Assembly: GCA_001898625.1 (NCBI GenBank)
Contig: MKUP01000025.1
Location: forward strand, 248,001-312,000
Direction of reading: 5' to 3'
DNA: 64,000 nucleotides
Source of the DNA: Burkholderiales bacterium 67-32
GTDB taxonomy: Bacteria > Pseudomonadota > Gammaproteobacteria > Burkholderiales > Burkholderiaceae_B
Shown here: one piece after another, positions 39,474-47,403 of the stretch
How the letters are laid out: each line of letters begins with the position of its first letter
Position numbering within the stretch: position 1 is the first letter of the stretch
Notes under the pieces: generated by a model
Databases searched by the model: none
What the model was told of the DNA's origin: nothing
Seen by the model: only the letters and a program-made list of their open reading frames with translations
Made by a program: the position numbers and the translations under genes

Positions 39474-41857
39474 CCCTGGCAGGTCGAATACAGGCTGGCG
39501 ATCTCCCGCGTCAACAACGCCTGCCAGCGCATCATGATGTAGTTGCAGACGGCCGACGAGTGGATTCCCTCGCATGGCCAGTTCAAGGGCAGGGAACCAT
39601 TGTCGGCCCTGGCGATGCTGTTGCCGCCGCCGTCGCTCTGGTTGGCGGTGGTGGCCGAATCGCGCGCCGCCTGGTCGGCCTGCTCGGCCTGCTGGCGCAG
39701 CACCTGGGCATTGCCACCGTCGGCCTTCACCTTGGCCAGCGTCGAGGCGACATCCATCTGCAAGGCCTCCTTGCGGACCTCGGCCAGGAAGGGATGGGTA
39801 TAGGGCCGCAGTTGCGGCGCAAGATGCGCCATCGTCCCGGCGCAGCGCCCACCGTCCCCCTGGCCGGAGGGTGCCCGCGCCGTCGCGGCCCCCGCGCTTG
39901 CCTGCGCCGCGCTCCCGTCGCGCGGTCCCGCCGCCTGCGGCCTGGGCTGCGCCTTGGGCGCGGGACCGTCGGGCAGCACCAGCTTCACGGCCTGGCCGGC
40001 CGGCGTGGTCACACTGGCATTGCGCAGTTCCAGGTAGTCCTCGTCGATGACGCGCAGGTCGCCCGTCACGCCCATTTCCTTCGCGTCGGCGAACTGCCGG
40101 GCCAGCGCCGGCGGCAGCGGCACCATGACCGGCACATTGCGCCAGGTGCCGATGAACATGCCCCGGTCCGCGTCGTAGTCCTGTAGCGCGACTTTCATCG
40201 TATGCGGCAACGTCAGCGTGGCCAGCCGCTTCTGGTACTCGGCCGAGGTCTCGAACTTGTCCTTCTTCAATGCGGCCAGGAAGGCCGCGGCCGGTTTCCC
40301 CGCGCTGTCCTCGTAGGCAAAGCGCCAGAAACGCGTGCGCCAGTTGTACGACTGGCCGGTCAACAAATCCTGCTGGACGATGTATCCCGCCTGGAACCTG
40401 CCTGCCGGCAGGGTGCGCAGCAACTGGCCCGTCTTCGTATCGAAAAGCTGGGCCGGTATCTGGGAAGAGGTCGCATACGAGGTCGCCAGCACCAGGTCCG
40501 GATGGCCCGGCAGTTCCTGGAACGAACCGGCGAACGACCGATCCTGCGGCGACTGGCGATGCAGTGTCTGCAACGTCGCGCGCCGCTGCCATGTCGAAGT
40601 GTCGATGACATGGACCGTACCCGTCCGCTCGTCGTGCAGGTAGGCCTGCTCGCCCCAGGCCTGGAGCCGCTCGTTGCCGTTGCTGACGCGCACCATCGAA
40701 CAGGCGGGCAGGGTCAGCCGCACCGCCGGCTGGGCCATGACGATGTTGCCCTTCTTGTCGGCGTACGGGATTCCGGTGACATGCCCGGGCAGCTCGCACA
40801 GCATCCTGCCCTGCGTCACGTCCCAGACCCGCAGCCGATGCGACGGATTATCCCAGTCCCCGATCTCGGAATAGGCATAGGGCGTGTTGCTGATCCAGCG
40901 GTAGTCGAGGCGCTTGTATTTGTCCGGCGGCCGCCGGTCGTCCCCGCGGAATTCGGCGACCTTGGCGCCATTGACGAAATAGCTGACCACGCCGTCCTTG
41001 TGCGCGATGAACTCCTGCCGACCCTGGTCGTCGATACGGGCGGCGCAGGCCTCGGCCTCGTCCACCGCCACCCCTCCCAACTCGGCGCCCCGGGCGTCGT
41101 AGTAGTTCACTCCCAGGCAACGCCGTCCCTTGTCGAAATCCGTCATCCGCAGGTGCTCGACGACGTAGCGTCCGCCCACCTCCTTCGGCCACGGGAAATA
41201 CCCGCCGGGCGGGAGCATGCGCAGCGAATTGCCTTGCAGGTCGACCAGCTCGGAACCGTTTTTCAGGTCGCTGATCAGCAACGCCTCGTTGCCGACGAAG
41301 GCCAGCGTGCGGGAAGACTGGCCGGACGGCAGCCGGGTCGGCACCGTCCGGTCCTTGCCCGAGGCCGTATCGCGCACCATGATCTGCCCGTCCGTCGCAT
41401 CGAAGGCCAGCCATGCGCCATCGGGAGAGATACTGGTGGTGCTGCGGGCCGTGATGTCGAAATCGGGTCGGGCACTGCCGGCGTCCTGCATGCCGAGCAG
41501 CCGCTTGTGGATCACGATGCGGCCCTGGTACTCGGGCGGCGGCGCCAGCGCCTGCAAGGTCTGCTCCTGTTCCTGCCGGGCCGCCTCCTGCTGCTGGCGC
41601 TGCCGCGCCGCGGCCTCCCGCTCCCGCTGCGCCTGCTGCTCCCGCTCGCGGCGGGCGCTCTCGGCGGCGCGCTGCTCCTGCTCCTCCTGACGGCGCTGGT
41701 CCTCGGCGATGACCCGACCGGTCTGCTCGATCATCTGGCCGAGCTGGCGGAACAGCACGCCGGAATCCGCGGCCAGCGCCGGCCAGGCAAAACTTGCGGC
41801 AGCCAGCACGGCCACGCCGCGCAACACACGAAAACGGGGGGAACACGGGATATTCAT
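39470..41857 (-). CDS. Secreted coiled-coil and beta-propeller-like protein, unknown
   Basis: A 795-residue protein I cannot assign to a named family. Residues 1-30 are a signal peptide ([19 protein letters not shown]). Residues about 40-100 form a highly charged Gln/Glu/Arg coiled coil with repeated [11 protein letters not shown] patterns. From about 110 to 500 the sequence resembles beta-propeller blades of the WD40/PD40 kind: [39 protein letters not shown] and [15 protein letters not shown]. The next part ([31 protein letters not shown], split) looks like a separate beta domain; an Ala/Pro-rich linker and a Cys-containing C-terminus ([26 protein letters not shown]) follow. Its stop codon overlaps that of the oxoprolinase gene. 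Probably periplasmic. Confidence 0.75.
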   Translation of the reverse strand: MNIPCSPRFRVLRGVAVLAAASFAWPALAADSGVLFRQLGQMIEQTGRVIAEDQRRQEEQEQRAAESARREREQQAQREREAAARQRQQQEAARQEQEQTLQALAPPPEYQGRIVIHKRLLGMQDAGSARPDFDITARSTTSISPDGAWLAFDATDGQIMVRDTASGKDRTVPTRLPSGQSSRTLAFVGNEALLISDLKNGSELVDLQGNSLRMLPPGGYFPWPKEVGGRYVVEHLRMTDFDKGRRCLGVNYYDARGAELGGVAVDEAEACAARIDDQGRQEFIAHKDGVVSYFVNGAKVAEFRGDDRRPPDKYKRLDYRWISNTPYAYSEIGDWDNPSHRLRVWDVTQGRMLCELPGHVTGIPYADKKGNIVMAQPAVRLTLPACSMVRVSNGNERLQAWGEQAYLHDERTGTVHVIDTSTWQRRATLQTLHRQSPQDRSFAGSFQELPGHPDLVLATSYATSSQIPAQLFDTKTGQLLRTLPAGRFQAGYIVQQDLLTGQSYNWRTRFWRFAYEDSAGKPAAAFLAALKKDKFETSAEYQKRLATLTLPHTMKVALQDYDADRGMFIGTWRNVPVMVPLPPALARQFADAKEMGVTGDLRVIDEDYLELRNASVTTPAGQAVKLVLPDGPAPKAQPRPQAAGPRDGSAAQASAGAATARAPSGQGDGGRCAGTMAHLAPQLRPYTHPFLAEVRKEALQMDVASTLAKVKADGGNAQVLRQQAEQADQAARDSATTANQSDGGGNSIARADNGSLPLNWPCEGIHSSAVCNYIMMRWQALLTREIASLYSTCQG

Positions 41858-41929
41858 GATGTCGAACCGGCCGAAAACTACCCACGGCCGAGGATATCGT
41901 TATGGCAGAGCCATCACATCACTCAAATG

Positions 41930-41943
41930 GGGGGGCGCCCCCC
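41930..41943. other. 14-bp all-G/C palindrome
   Basis: GGGGGGCGCCCCCC is self-complementary. It lies about 75 nt upstream of the start of the coiled-coil/propeller gene, at the edge of an otherwise lower-GC region. It could be a structural or regulatory element in that gene's leader; no function is known. Confidence 0.5.
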
Positions 41944-42067
41944 AGGACGAACACAGGCAATCAAGGCAAACCCTATTGCTGCATTTCGTTTAATCAATTG
42001 GCAGGATGTGGAAGCGCCCACTATCATCGCAAGGCATTCGCCCTAACTTCGATGTTGGATGGAACCC

Positions 42068-42163
42068 ATGCTTCTGGAAGTTCTGCTGATCTGGCTGGCC
42101 TGTGCGCTGCTGGTGGTGTATAGCGTCGAGCGCAAAAGAAGAAAACGAGATTCGGCCAGTTGA
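42068..42163 (+). CDS. Candidate 31-residue single-TM protein
   Basis: A very short frame encodes one hydrophobic helix (LLEVLLIWLACALLVVYSV) followed by a strongly basic tail (ERKRRKRDSAS), the form of small bacterial membrane proteins with the C-terminus in the cytoplasm. A GGATGGAA stretch precedes the ATG. It lies in a region with no other convincing coding frame. There is no family match I can name, and the case rests on this composition alone. Confidence 0.33.
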   Translation: MLLEVLLIWLACALLVVYSVERKRRKRDSAS

Positions 42164-42206
42164 ACCACGCCGCGAGGCAGCGCGGTGCGCATGATCGACC
42201 CTGCCT

Positions 42207-42377
42207 TTACAGGCACCCCACGGCGAGACTGGACAACAGCCGGGATTCCGGCAGGCCGCCCGCGTGGCAGGCGAGTCGAAGGATCGCGGCGTTCAGGAAG
42301 CACACCGCCAGGAAAGCGACGAGGACACGCAGAAACCGCTTGAACGGCGGCCTTTCTGTCTCGCTGTAATAGCTCAT
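42207..42377 (-). CDS. Candidate small membrane protein behind a Fur-like box
   Basis: A 56-residue frame with a charged N-terminus (SYYSETERPPFKRFLRV), one clear membrane helix (VLVAFLAVCFLNAAILRLAC) and a second weakly hydrophobic stretch at the end (LLSSLAVGCL). I set the start at ATG 42377; no strong ribosome-binding site is visible. The Fur-like inverted repeat at 42389-42406 lies just upstream, which would make it iron-repressed. I know no family for it. The protein-like amphipathic organisation and the regulatory site support it; length and start are uncertain. Confidence 0.4.
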   Translation of the reverse strand: MSYYSETERPPFKRFLRVLVAFLAVCFLNAAILRLACHAGGLPESRLLSSLAVGCL

Positions 42378-42388
42378 ACAAGCGCTTT

Positions 42389-42406
42389 GCAATTGATTCT
42401 AATTGC
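42389..42406. promoter_or_regulatory. Fur-box-like inverted repeat
   Basis: GCAATT-GATTCT-AATTGC has perfect 6-nt arms. Read on the minus strand, AATTAGAATCAATTGC differs by only two bases from typical Fur-site cores of the form AATGAGAATCATTTGC. It overlaps a TAGAAT hexamer that could serve as the -10 element of the small minus-strand gene at 42207-42377. Fur control is inference. Confidence 0.45.
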
Positions 42407-42433
42407 TAAACACGTTACAGCATCTTCCCTTTA

Positions 42434-42449
42434 TTCGCAATTATGCGAA
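42434..42449. promoter_or_regulatory. Inverted repeat TTCGCA-N4-TGCGAA
   Basis: TTCGCAATTATGCGAA is a perfect 6-nt-arm inverted repeat between the end of the FabG-like gene and the Fur-like site. Its position fits a second operator or part of the promoter for the small minus-strand gene, read from right to left. It could equally be part of the transcript end of the reductase gene on the minus strand. Confidence 0.35.
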
Positions 42450-42483
42450 CGACGTAGGTATGGCAAGAACCGTCGGCCATAAG

Positions 42484-43230
42484 CTAGACGGACATACCCC
42501 CGGACACCTCCAACGCCACGCCGTTGACGTAGCTCGCCTCGTCGGAGGCCAGGAAGGCATACACGTTGGCGATCTCTTGCGGCGCCCCCAGCCGCCGCAT
42601 CCAGCAGGCGGTCCGAAAACCGTCCAGCACCTTTTCCGGCATGCTCTTCAGTATGTCGGTTTCGACGAAACCGGGGCAGACCGCGTTCACCCGTATCCCC
42701 TTGGGACCCAGTTCGCGGGCCCAGGTCTTGGTGAAACCGATCACCCCGAACTTGCTGGCCGCGTAGTTGGTCTGCCCGAAATTCCCATACAGCCCGACCA
42801 CGCTCGAGGCGTTCAGAATGACGCCGCGCTGCTGCTCCAGCATGGTGTCGACGACGGCCTGGGTGCAATTGAACACGCCCTTCAGATTCACGTCGATGAC
42901 CTGGTCGAACTGCTGTTCGGTCATGCGCGCCAGCCGGGCATCCTGCGTGATGCCCGCGTTGTTGACCAGGATGTCTATGCGGTGGAACCTGGCCTTGATG
43001 GCGGCAACCACCGCGGCGATTCCCTCGCGATCGGTCACGTCCAGCGCGTGGGCCACCGCCTGGTGACCGGCCTCCTGCAGCGCCCGCGCCTCTTCCTGCG
43101 CGGCATCCGCCGCCCGGTCGCACAGGATCACCGTGGCGCCCTCGCCGGCGAACTTCCATGCGGTGGCCCGCCCGATGCCGGCGGCGGCTCCCGTGATGAT
43201 GGCTACTCGGTCTTTCAGCTTCACTGACAT
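42484..43230 (-). CDS. FabG/PhaB-like short-chain reductase
   Basis: A 248-residue SDR. The NAD(P) motif is [20 protein letters not shown], the structural motif NNAG is present, and the catalytic tetrad is visible: Ser in [27 protein letters not shown] (split here as SSVVG and YAASK, Tyr and Lys in YxxxK). The closing region [24 protein letters not shown] is typical of 3-oxoacyl-ACP and acetoacetyl-CoA reductases. The sequence [12 protein letters not shown] fits PhaB as well as FabG; there is no neighbouring phaA, phaC or fatty-acid gene to decide. ATG 43230 follows an AGGAGG site. It is an isolated gene. Confidence 0.85.
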   Translation of the reverse strand: MSVKLKDRVAIITGAAAGIGRATAWKFAGEGATVILCDRAADAAQEEARALQEAGHQAVAHALDVTDREGIAAVVAAIKARFHRIDILVNNAGITQDARLARMTEQQFDQVIDVNLKGVFNCTQAVVDTMLEQQRGVILNASSVVGLYGNFGQTNYAASKFGVIGFTKTWARELGPKGIRVNAVCPGFVETDILKSMPEKVLDGFRTACWMRRLGAPQEIANVYAFLASDEASYVNGVALEVSGGMSV

Positions 43231-43274
43231 CCCCCTCCTGGATGGAATCCGGCCTCCACTGCAACACCGGGCCG

Positions 43275-43302
43275 GGCGCCGGATCGGCGCCTGTGTGTTT
43301 TT
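43275..43302 (+). terminator. Terminator-like hairpin in front of the phosphoesterase gene
   Basis: GGCGCCG-GAT-CGGCGCC (7-bp stem, 3-nt loop) is followed by TGTGTG and five T residues (43298-43302). This is an intrinsic-terminator layout on the plus strand, although no plus-strand gene ends upstream. It could attenuate transcription into the phosphoesterase gene at 43388 or stop antisense transcription. Confidence 0.4.
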
Positions 43303-43387
43303 ACCCTGTCCGGCGAGGTCCCGCATCCGCAGCAATGACGCGGTCATATCGCCCCCCTAACCTGCGCCGCTTTCGGGGGAACAAACG

Positions 43388-45352
43388 ATGTCCATACGTA
43401 TCGCCAAGACCGGGCGCGGGGCGGCTGCCGCCCTGGCGCTCGCCGTACTGTCCACACTGGCCGCCTGCGGCGGCGGCGGGGACGGCTCCGCTTCGACCGA
43501 TCCCGGCACGCCTGGCGGCCCGGGCACGCCGACCGAACCCGGCACGCCGACCGATCCCGTCACGCCCACGCTGCGTGTCGGCATCCTGCCCGACACCCAG
43601 GGCGGCGACTCCGGCGTCGCCCTGCATCCCATGAAGGCCATCCTGGACCTGTACGCCAAGTCGGGCGTCAACGTGGTCCTGGCGGTGGGCGACCTGGTGG
43701 AGAACGGCACGCCGGCCGAATACGCGCTGTGGCGCGGCCTGGCAGAGCAGTACAAGGGCAGGATGACCATCCTGCCCATCATGGGCAACCACGACCCCAA
43801 GGGCATAGACCAGGACTGGTACGACACGGTAGAGGGCTTCATCCCCGCCGACGCGCAGCACATGCCCGGTTCGGCCTACAAAAACTACGCGCTGGTGCGC
43901 GACAACGTGCTGTTCATCAACATCTCGTACGGCTGGCTGGAGCGGGCCTACGACTTCGTGGAAGGCATGGTCAGGGAACACGGCGGCAAGGTCGACCACA
44001 TCATCCTCCAGACTCACAACTCCTTTGCCGGCAATCGCTACGGCCTTGTGCGCGAGAACATCGTCGACGGCAGCCTGGCCATCGTCAACGACGTCAAGTT
44101 CCGCGAAGCCTACGACAAGTACCGCAAGTTGTTCGCCGAGCACGACGTGATCTACGTCTCGGGCCACGAGCACCACTATGCACGCAGCCTCATCCGCGAC
44201 GACTCCGACCTGGGCTTCCAGCAGATCATCTCGGGCGACTCCGCCTACAAGGGCTACGAGACGCGCTTCGGTGAACACGAGCGCATCCAGAACGTGCTGA
44301 TGCACAAGGTGCAGCACGAGGACACCGGCTTCGTCGACGCCAATGCCTCGATCTTCACCATCCAGGGCGGCATGCTGGATTACCGCTCCTACTTCGCCAC
44401 GCATTCGGTCGCGCGCAACGAGGACGGCCCCAAGGAACTCGCCACGCCGCAGTGGAAACTGCTGGACCGGTTCGTGCGCTCCACGCAGCGCTGCGAAAAG
44501 GTCGTGTTCCCCGGCAGCGTGCCCGCCGACATCCAGCGCAACAGCGCCTACGACCCGTCCTACCGCACCAGCTACTGCGCCTCGGCCAGCGGCCATCGCG
44601 CGCGCCTGCTGGACGGCACGAACCGCAGCTTCAACCGCTACGACACCCGCACTCGCGGCATGAGCGCCACGCCGGGCTATTCCTACGCCGGCAGCAACAT
44701 GGAAATGCTGTCCATGATGTACCGCTACATGTTCATCAGCGACGAGAGCTTCAGCCGCAACCTGAACAACAGCCAGCGCGCGCGGCTGGTGGACGAAGGC
44801 ACGCCGGACGAGGAGATCGAGGTCCGCGCGACCACCATCGACCTGAAGAAGCTGGTGGCGCTGAACTGGCAGAAGCACGGCAAGGACACGGTGTCCGACG
44901 TGCTGTGGGTCAGCGGCGTCGCGGGGCAGACCGGCACCTACATCGATCCGTGGGGACGCGCCAAGGACATCACGACCGCCACGGGCCTGCCGGGCAGCTA
45001 TGGCGACGGTTCGGAAAGCGGCAAGCTGCCGGTGCAGTTGCCGGCCCACGCCACGCGCCAGTGGGAACTCAGCGCCGACCAGAGCGGCGACACCTACGTG
45101 CTGGAATTTGCACTGCCCACGGGTGCCGACGCCGCCGCCACCACGCTGGCGCGCCGCGACGCGAACGGCAAATGGATCGCGCTGGCGCCGGCTTCGTGCA
45201 TCAGCAAGCAGCCCTACCAGGCCGCGTTCCTGTCCGCGCTGCCCGCCGACGTCGACGCCTCGTGCGCCGCGGCCGTGGGCTATGACGCCACGAAATCGGC
45301 CTACTGGGCACGGGTCGACAAGGAAGGGGCGTTCGCAGTGGTGACGCGCTAG
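43388..45352 (+). CDS. Calcineurin-like phosphoesterase lipoprotein
   Basis: A 654-residue predicted lipoprotein: signal ALALAVLSTLAAC with the acylated Cys at 27, then a Gly tract and a Thr/Pro/Gly linker built of GTPT.. repeats (about 35-60). The metallophosphoesterase domain shows GILPDTQGG, AVGDLVENGT, MGNHDPKG, QTHNSFAG and SGHEHHYAR, the five usual metal-binding blocks. The second half (from about 340) is not recognised; it contains four or more Cys and a C-terminal beta-rich segment (RQWELSADQSGDTYVLEF in part). It is likely anchored in the outer membrane and exposed to the periplasm or surface. The substrate could be a phosphoester such as a nucleotide or lipid head group; nothing narrows it. 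A stem-loop follows the stop codon. Confidence 0.83.
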   Translation: MSIRIAKTGRGAAAALALAVLSTLAACGGGGDGSASTDPGTPGGPGTPTEPGTPTDPVTPTLRVGILPDTQGGDSGVALHPMKAILDLYAKSGVNVVLAVGDLVENGTPAEYALWRGLAEQYKGRMTILPIMGNHDPKGIDQDWYDTVEGFIPADAQHMPGSAYKNYALVRDNVLFINISYGWLERAYDFVEGMVREHGGKVDHIILQTHNSFAGNRYGLVRENIVDGSLAIVNDVKFREAYDKYRKLFAEHDVIYVSGHEHHYARSLIRDDSDLGFQQIISGDSAYKGYETRFGEHERIQNVLMHKVQHEDTGFVDANASIFTIQGGMLDYRSYFATHSVARNEDGPKELATPQWKLLDRFVRSTQRCEKVVFPGSVPADIQRNSAYDPSYRTSYCASASGHRARLLDGTNRSFNRYDTRTRGMSATPGYSYAGSNMEMLSMMYRYMFISDESFSRNLNNSQRARLVDEGTPDEEIEVRATTIDLKKLVALNWQKHGKDTVSDVLWVSGVAGQTGTYIDPWGRAKDITTATGLPGSYGDGSESGKLPVQLPAHATRQWELSADQSGDTYVLEFALPTGADAAATTLARRDANGKWIALAPASCISKQPYQAAFLSALPADVDASCAAAVGYDATKSAYWARVDKEGAFAVVTR

Positions 45353-45361
45353 TCCAGGTGC

Positions 45362-45395
45362 GCGTTGCCGGCGGCCCACGGGTCGCCGGCAACGC
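45362..45395. terminator. Stem-loop between convergent phosphoesterase and ArsR-like genes
   Basis: GCGTTGCCGGCG (45362-45373) and CGCCGGCAACGC (45384-45395) form a perfect 12-bp stem with a 10-nt loop between two convergent stop codons. No T-tract; a shared transcript-end hairpin is the likely role. Confidence 0.65.
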
Positions 45396-45410
45396 CGCTG
45401 GGGAGACGGA

Positions 45411-45923
45411 CTAGCGGTCCTCCACCTCGACCCCCAGTTGCTCCCTGAGCGCGATCCGCCCAGGCGGCGTCAGCGTCACGGCCCGCGATCCCGGCGTGCG
45501 CCGCAGCCATCCCCGCTCGCAGAAAGCCGCCAGCATCGCCACGCCCAACGGGCCTCCCACGTGATGCGTGCGCTCCGTCCAGTCCAGGCACAGCCTGGCC
45601 AGCCCGTTGCGGGTGGGCCGCAGCGTCCGCACGTCCAGCCCCATGCCGCTGAACCAGTGTTCCCCGGCCGGCGTGATCCCGCAGCGCTTCCCCGGTTGCG
45701 CGACGACATAGCCATGCCGCTGCAAGGCTTGCGCCACCGCCACGCCCAGTTGCCCCGCCAAGTGGTCGTAGCAGCAACGCGCGAACCGCAGCGAACGAGC
45801 CTGCTTGCCCAACGGCGGCCGGCGCACGGGGGTGGAGCCGCCGACGCCGGCCAGGTGTTCCAGCGCCTGGGCCGGCTCGGCGATCAGGGAAGCCGTGGCG
45901 GCGATATCGGCGTGCTCGGGCAT
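45411..45923 (-). CDS. ArsR-type regulator lacking its DNA-binding domain
   Basis: A 170-residue protein with the first ten or so residues of an ArsR regulator (DIAATASLIAEPA) joined directly to QALEHLAGVGG and the C-terminal domain (RSLRFARCCYDHLAGQLGVA, PAGEHWFSGMGLDVRTL, CLDWTERTHHVGGPLG). In full-length relatives about 60 residues with the winged-helix HTH lie between IADPARAAML and the VAQALEHLA helix. The whole HTH appears to be deleted in frame. An AAGGAG site before ATG 45923 is intact, so the product is probably made. It could be a non-functional remnant or a DNA-binding-deficient partner. The comparison to full-length proteins is from memory of the family and should be checked by alignment. 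Confidence 0.7.
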   Translation of the reverse strand: MPEHADIAATASLIAEPAQALEHLAGVGGSTPVRRPPLGKQARSLRFARCCYDHLAGQLGVAVAQALQRHGYVVAQPGKRCGITPAGEHWFSGMGLDVRTLRPTRNGLARLCLDWTERTHHVGGPLGVAMLAAFCERGWLRRTPGSRAVTLTPPGRIALREQLGVEVEDR

Positions 45924-45970
45924 GGCACAAACTCCTTTGTTCATACGGATAGCGTAACGCCGCGCGGGCC

Positions 45971-46002
45971 CGCGATGCTTCGGCGCGGATCGAAGCATCG
46001 CG
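45971..46002. promoter_or_regulatory. Perfect 12-bp inverted repeat in ArsR/MHS intergenic space
   Basis: CGCGATGCTTCG and CGAAGCATCGCG are perfect 12-nt arms separated by 8 nt, midway between the divergent ArsR-like and MHS transporter genes. The place fits an operator for the ancestral ArsR regulator; its 12-bp stem could also form an RNA hairpin in the transporter leader. Confidence 0.55.
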
Positions 46003-46080
46003 AGACACGCCCCGCGTTTCCAGGAGCCGGCCATCCCTATATCATTCCCGGGAACATGGCCACGATTCCTCTTTCCTGAC

Positions 46081-47403
46081 ATGCCGGCGGCGGCCCGCGG
46101 CCCCACCCCGGCCCCCGAGATCTCGCGCGGGTCCCTGACGATCGCCGCCCTGTCGACGATCGTCGAGTGGTACGACTTCACGCTGTACCTGTACTTCGCG
46201 ACGGTCCTGTCCCGCGTCTTCTTCGGCGGAGGCGATCTGTCGCTGCTGGCCACGCTGGCCGGCTTCGCCGTCTCGTACTTCATGCGGCCCCTGGGCGCCC
46301 TCGTGTTCGGCCACATCGGCGATCGCTTCGGCCGCCGCCGGACGCTGCTGCTGTCCATGGCGCTGATGACGGCCGCCATGCTGGCGACCGCGCTGCTGCC
46401 CGCCTACGGCAGCCTGGGCGCCACGGCCGGCGTGCTGCTGCTCGTCCTGCGCTGCCTGATGGCCTTCTCGGTGGGCGGCGAATACACGAGCGTGGTGGCC
46501 TATCTACTGGAAGGCGCGCCCCCCGGCCGCAGGGGCCTGGTGACCTCGCTCGCGTCGGCCGCCAGCGAAGTGGGCGCGCTGCTGGCGGTGGCGGTGTCGG
46601 CCGCGACCGTGGCCCTGCTGGACACGCCCCAGCTCGACGCGTGGGGATGGCGCATCCCCTTCTTCGTCGGCGCGGCCCTGGCGGGCAGTATCTGGATCGC
46701 GCGCTCGGCCATGCAGGAATCGCCGGACTTCGAAAGACAGCAGCGCCAGGGCACCATACCCGCCTCGCCCATCCTGCACACGCTCACCCATCATCGCGTA
46801 GCCGTGCTGCGGACCTTCGCGATCTCAGCGCTGGGCTCCATCACCTACTACGTCGGCATCACCTACGTGCCCGCCTTCCTGACCTCGGCCGGCGGCCGCG
46901 CGGAAGGCGAATCGCTCTGGCTGTCGACCGTCGCCGCCGTGGCCGTCATCGTGGTCACGCCCGCGGCCGGCGCGCTGTCGGATCACCTGGGACGGCGGCG
47001 CATGCTGATCGGGTTGGCCATCCTGGGCGCGGCCCTGCCGCTGTTCATGTTCACCTACATGGCACACGGCACGACCGCCCAGGTCGTCCTGGGCGCGGTC
47101 GCGCTGGCGCTGGTCGCCGGCGGCGTCAGCGCCGTGGGCGCTCCCGCCACGGCCGAGCAGTTTCCCGGCGAAGGCCGCCTGAGCGGGCTGGCGCTGGGCG
47201 CGACCGCGGCCACCGCCTTGTTCGGGGGACTGACGCCCTTCCTGGCGGAATGGCTGGTCCAGGCCACCGGCTGGACAGCCGCACCGGGCGCCATGATCGC
47301 GCTGGTCGCGCTGGCGGTGCTGCCCGTCCTGCGCGGCCTGCCTGAAACCGTACCCCGGGCGGCGCGTGAACGAGCTACCCCGCCCACCCGATCCTCGCGC
47401 TAG
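46081..47403 (+). CDS. MHS-family MFS transporter
   Basis: A 440-residue 12-TM transporter of the metabolite:H+ symporter group (ProP, KgtP, ShiA relatives). The N-terminal IVEWYDFTLYLYFATVLSRVFF is the MHS hallmark, followed by FMRPLGALVFGHIGDRFGRRRTLL (motif A, split) and RCLMAFSVGGEYTSVVAYLLE. The second motif A copy reads ALSDHLGRRRMLIG. Such proteins import organic acids or osmolytes with protons. The start ATG 46081 lacks a good ribosome-binding site; a TATATCAT stretch lies about 40 nt upstream. It is divergent from the HTH-less ArsR gene and shares the CTAG stop with the convergent MocR gene. The substrate is unknown. Confidence 0.86.
   Translation: MPAAARGPTPAPEISRGSLTIAALSTIVEWYDFTLYLYFATVLSRVFFGGGDLSLLATLAGFAVSYFMRPLGALVFGHIGDRFGRRRTLLLSMALMTAAMLATALLPAYGSLGATAGVLLLVLRCLMAFSVGGEYTSVVAYLLEGAPPGRRGLVTSLASAASEVGALLAVAVSAATVALLDTPQLDAWGWRIPFFVGAALAGSIWIARSAMQESPDFERQQRQGTIPASPILHTLTHHRVAVLRTFAISALGSITYYVGITYVPAFLTSAGGRAEGESLWLSTVAAVAVIVVTPAAGALSDHLGRRRMLIGLAILGAALPLFMFTYMAHGTTAQVVLGAVALALVAGGVSAVGAPATAEQFPGEGRLSGLALGATAATALFGGLTPFLAEWLVQATGWTAAPGAMIALVALAVLPVLRGLPETVPRAARERATPPTRSSR

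Noticed and set aside
41902-42123. 73-codon plus-strand frame overlapping the 31-residue candidate
   Set aside because: Composition is not protein-like (mixed His/Gly/Ser with no hydrophobic core) and the shorter frame with a TM helix is more credible.
42484-43230. Firm call as acetoacetyl-CoA reductase PhaB
   Set aside because: Active-site motifs fit both FabG and PhaB, and no phaA, phaC or phasin gene is adjacent.
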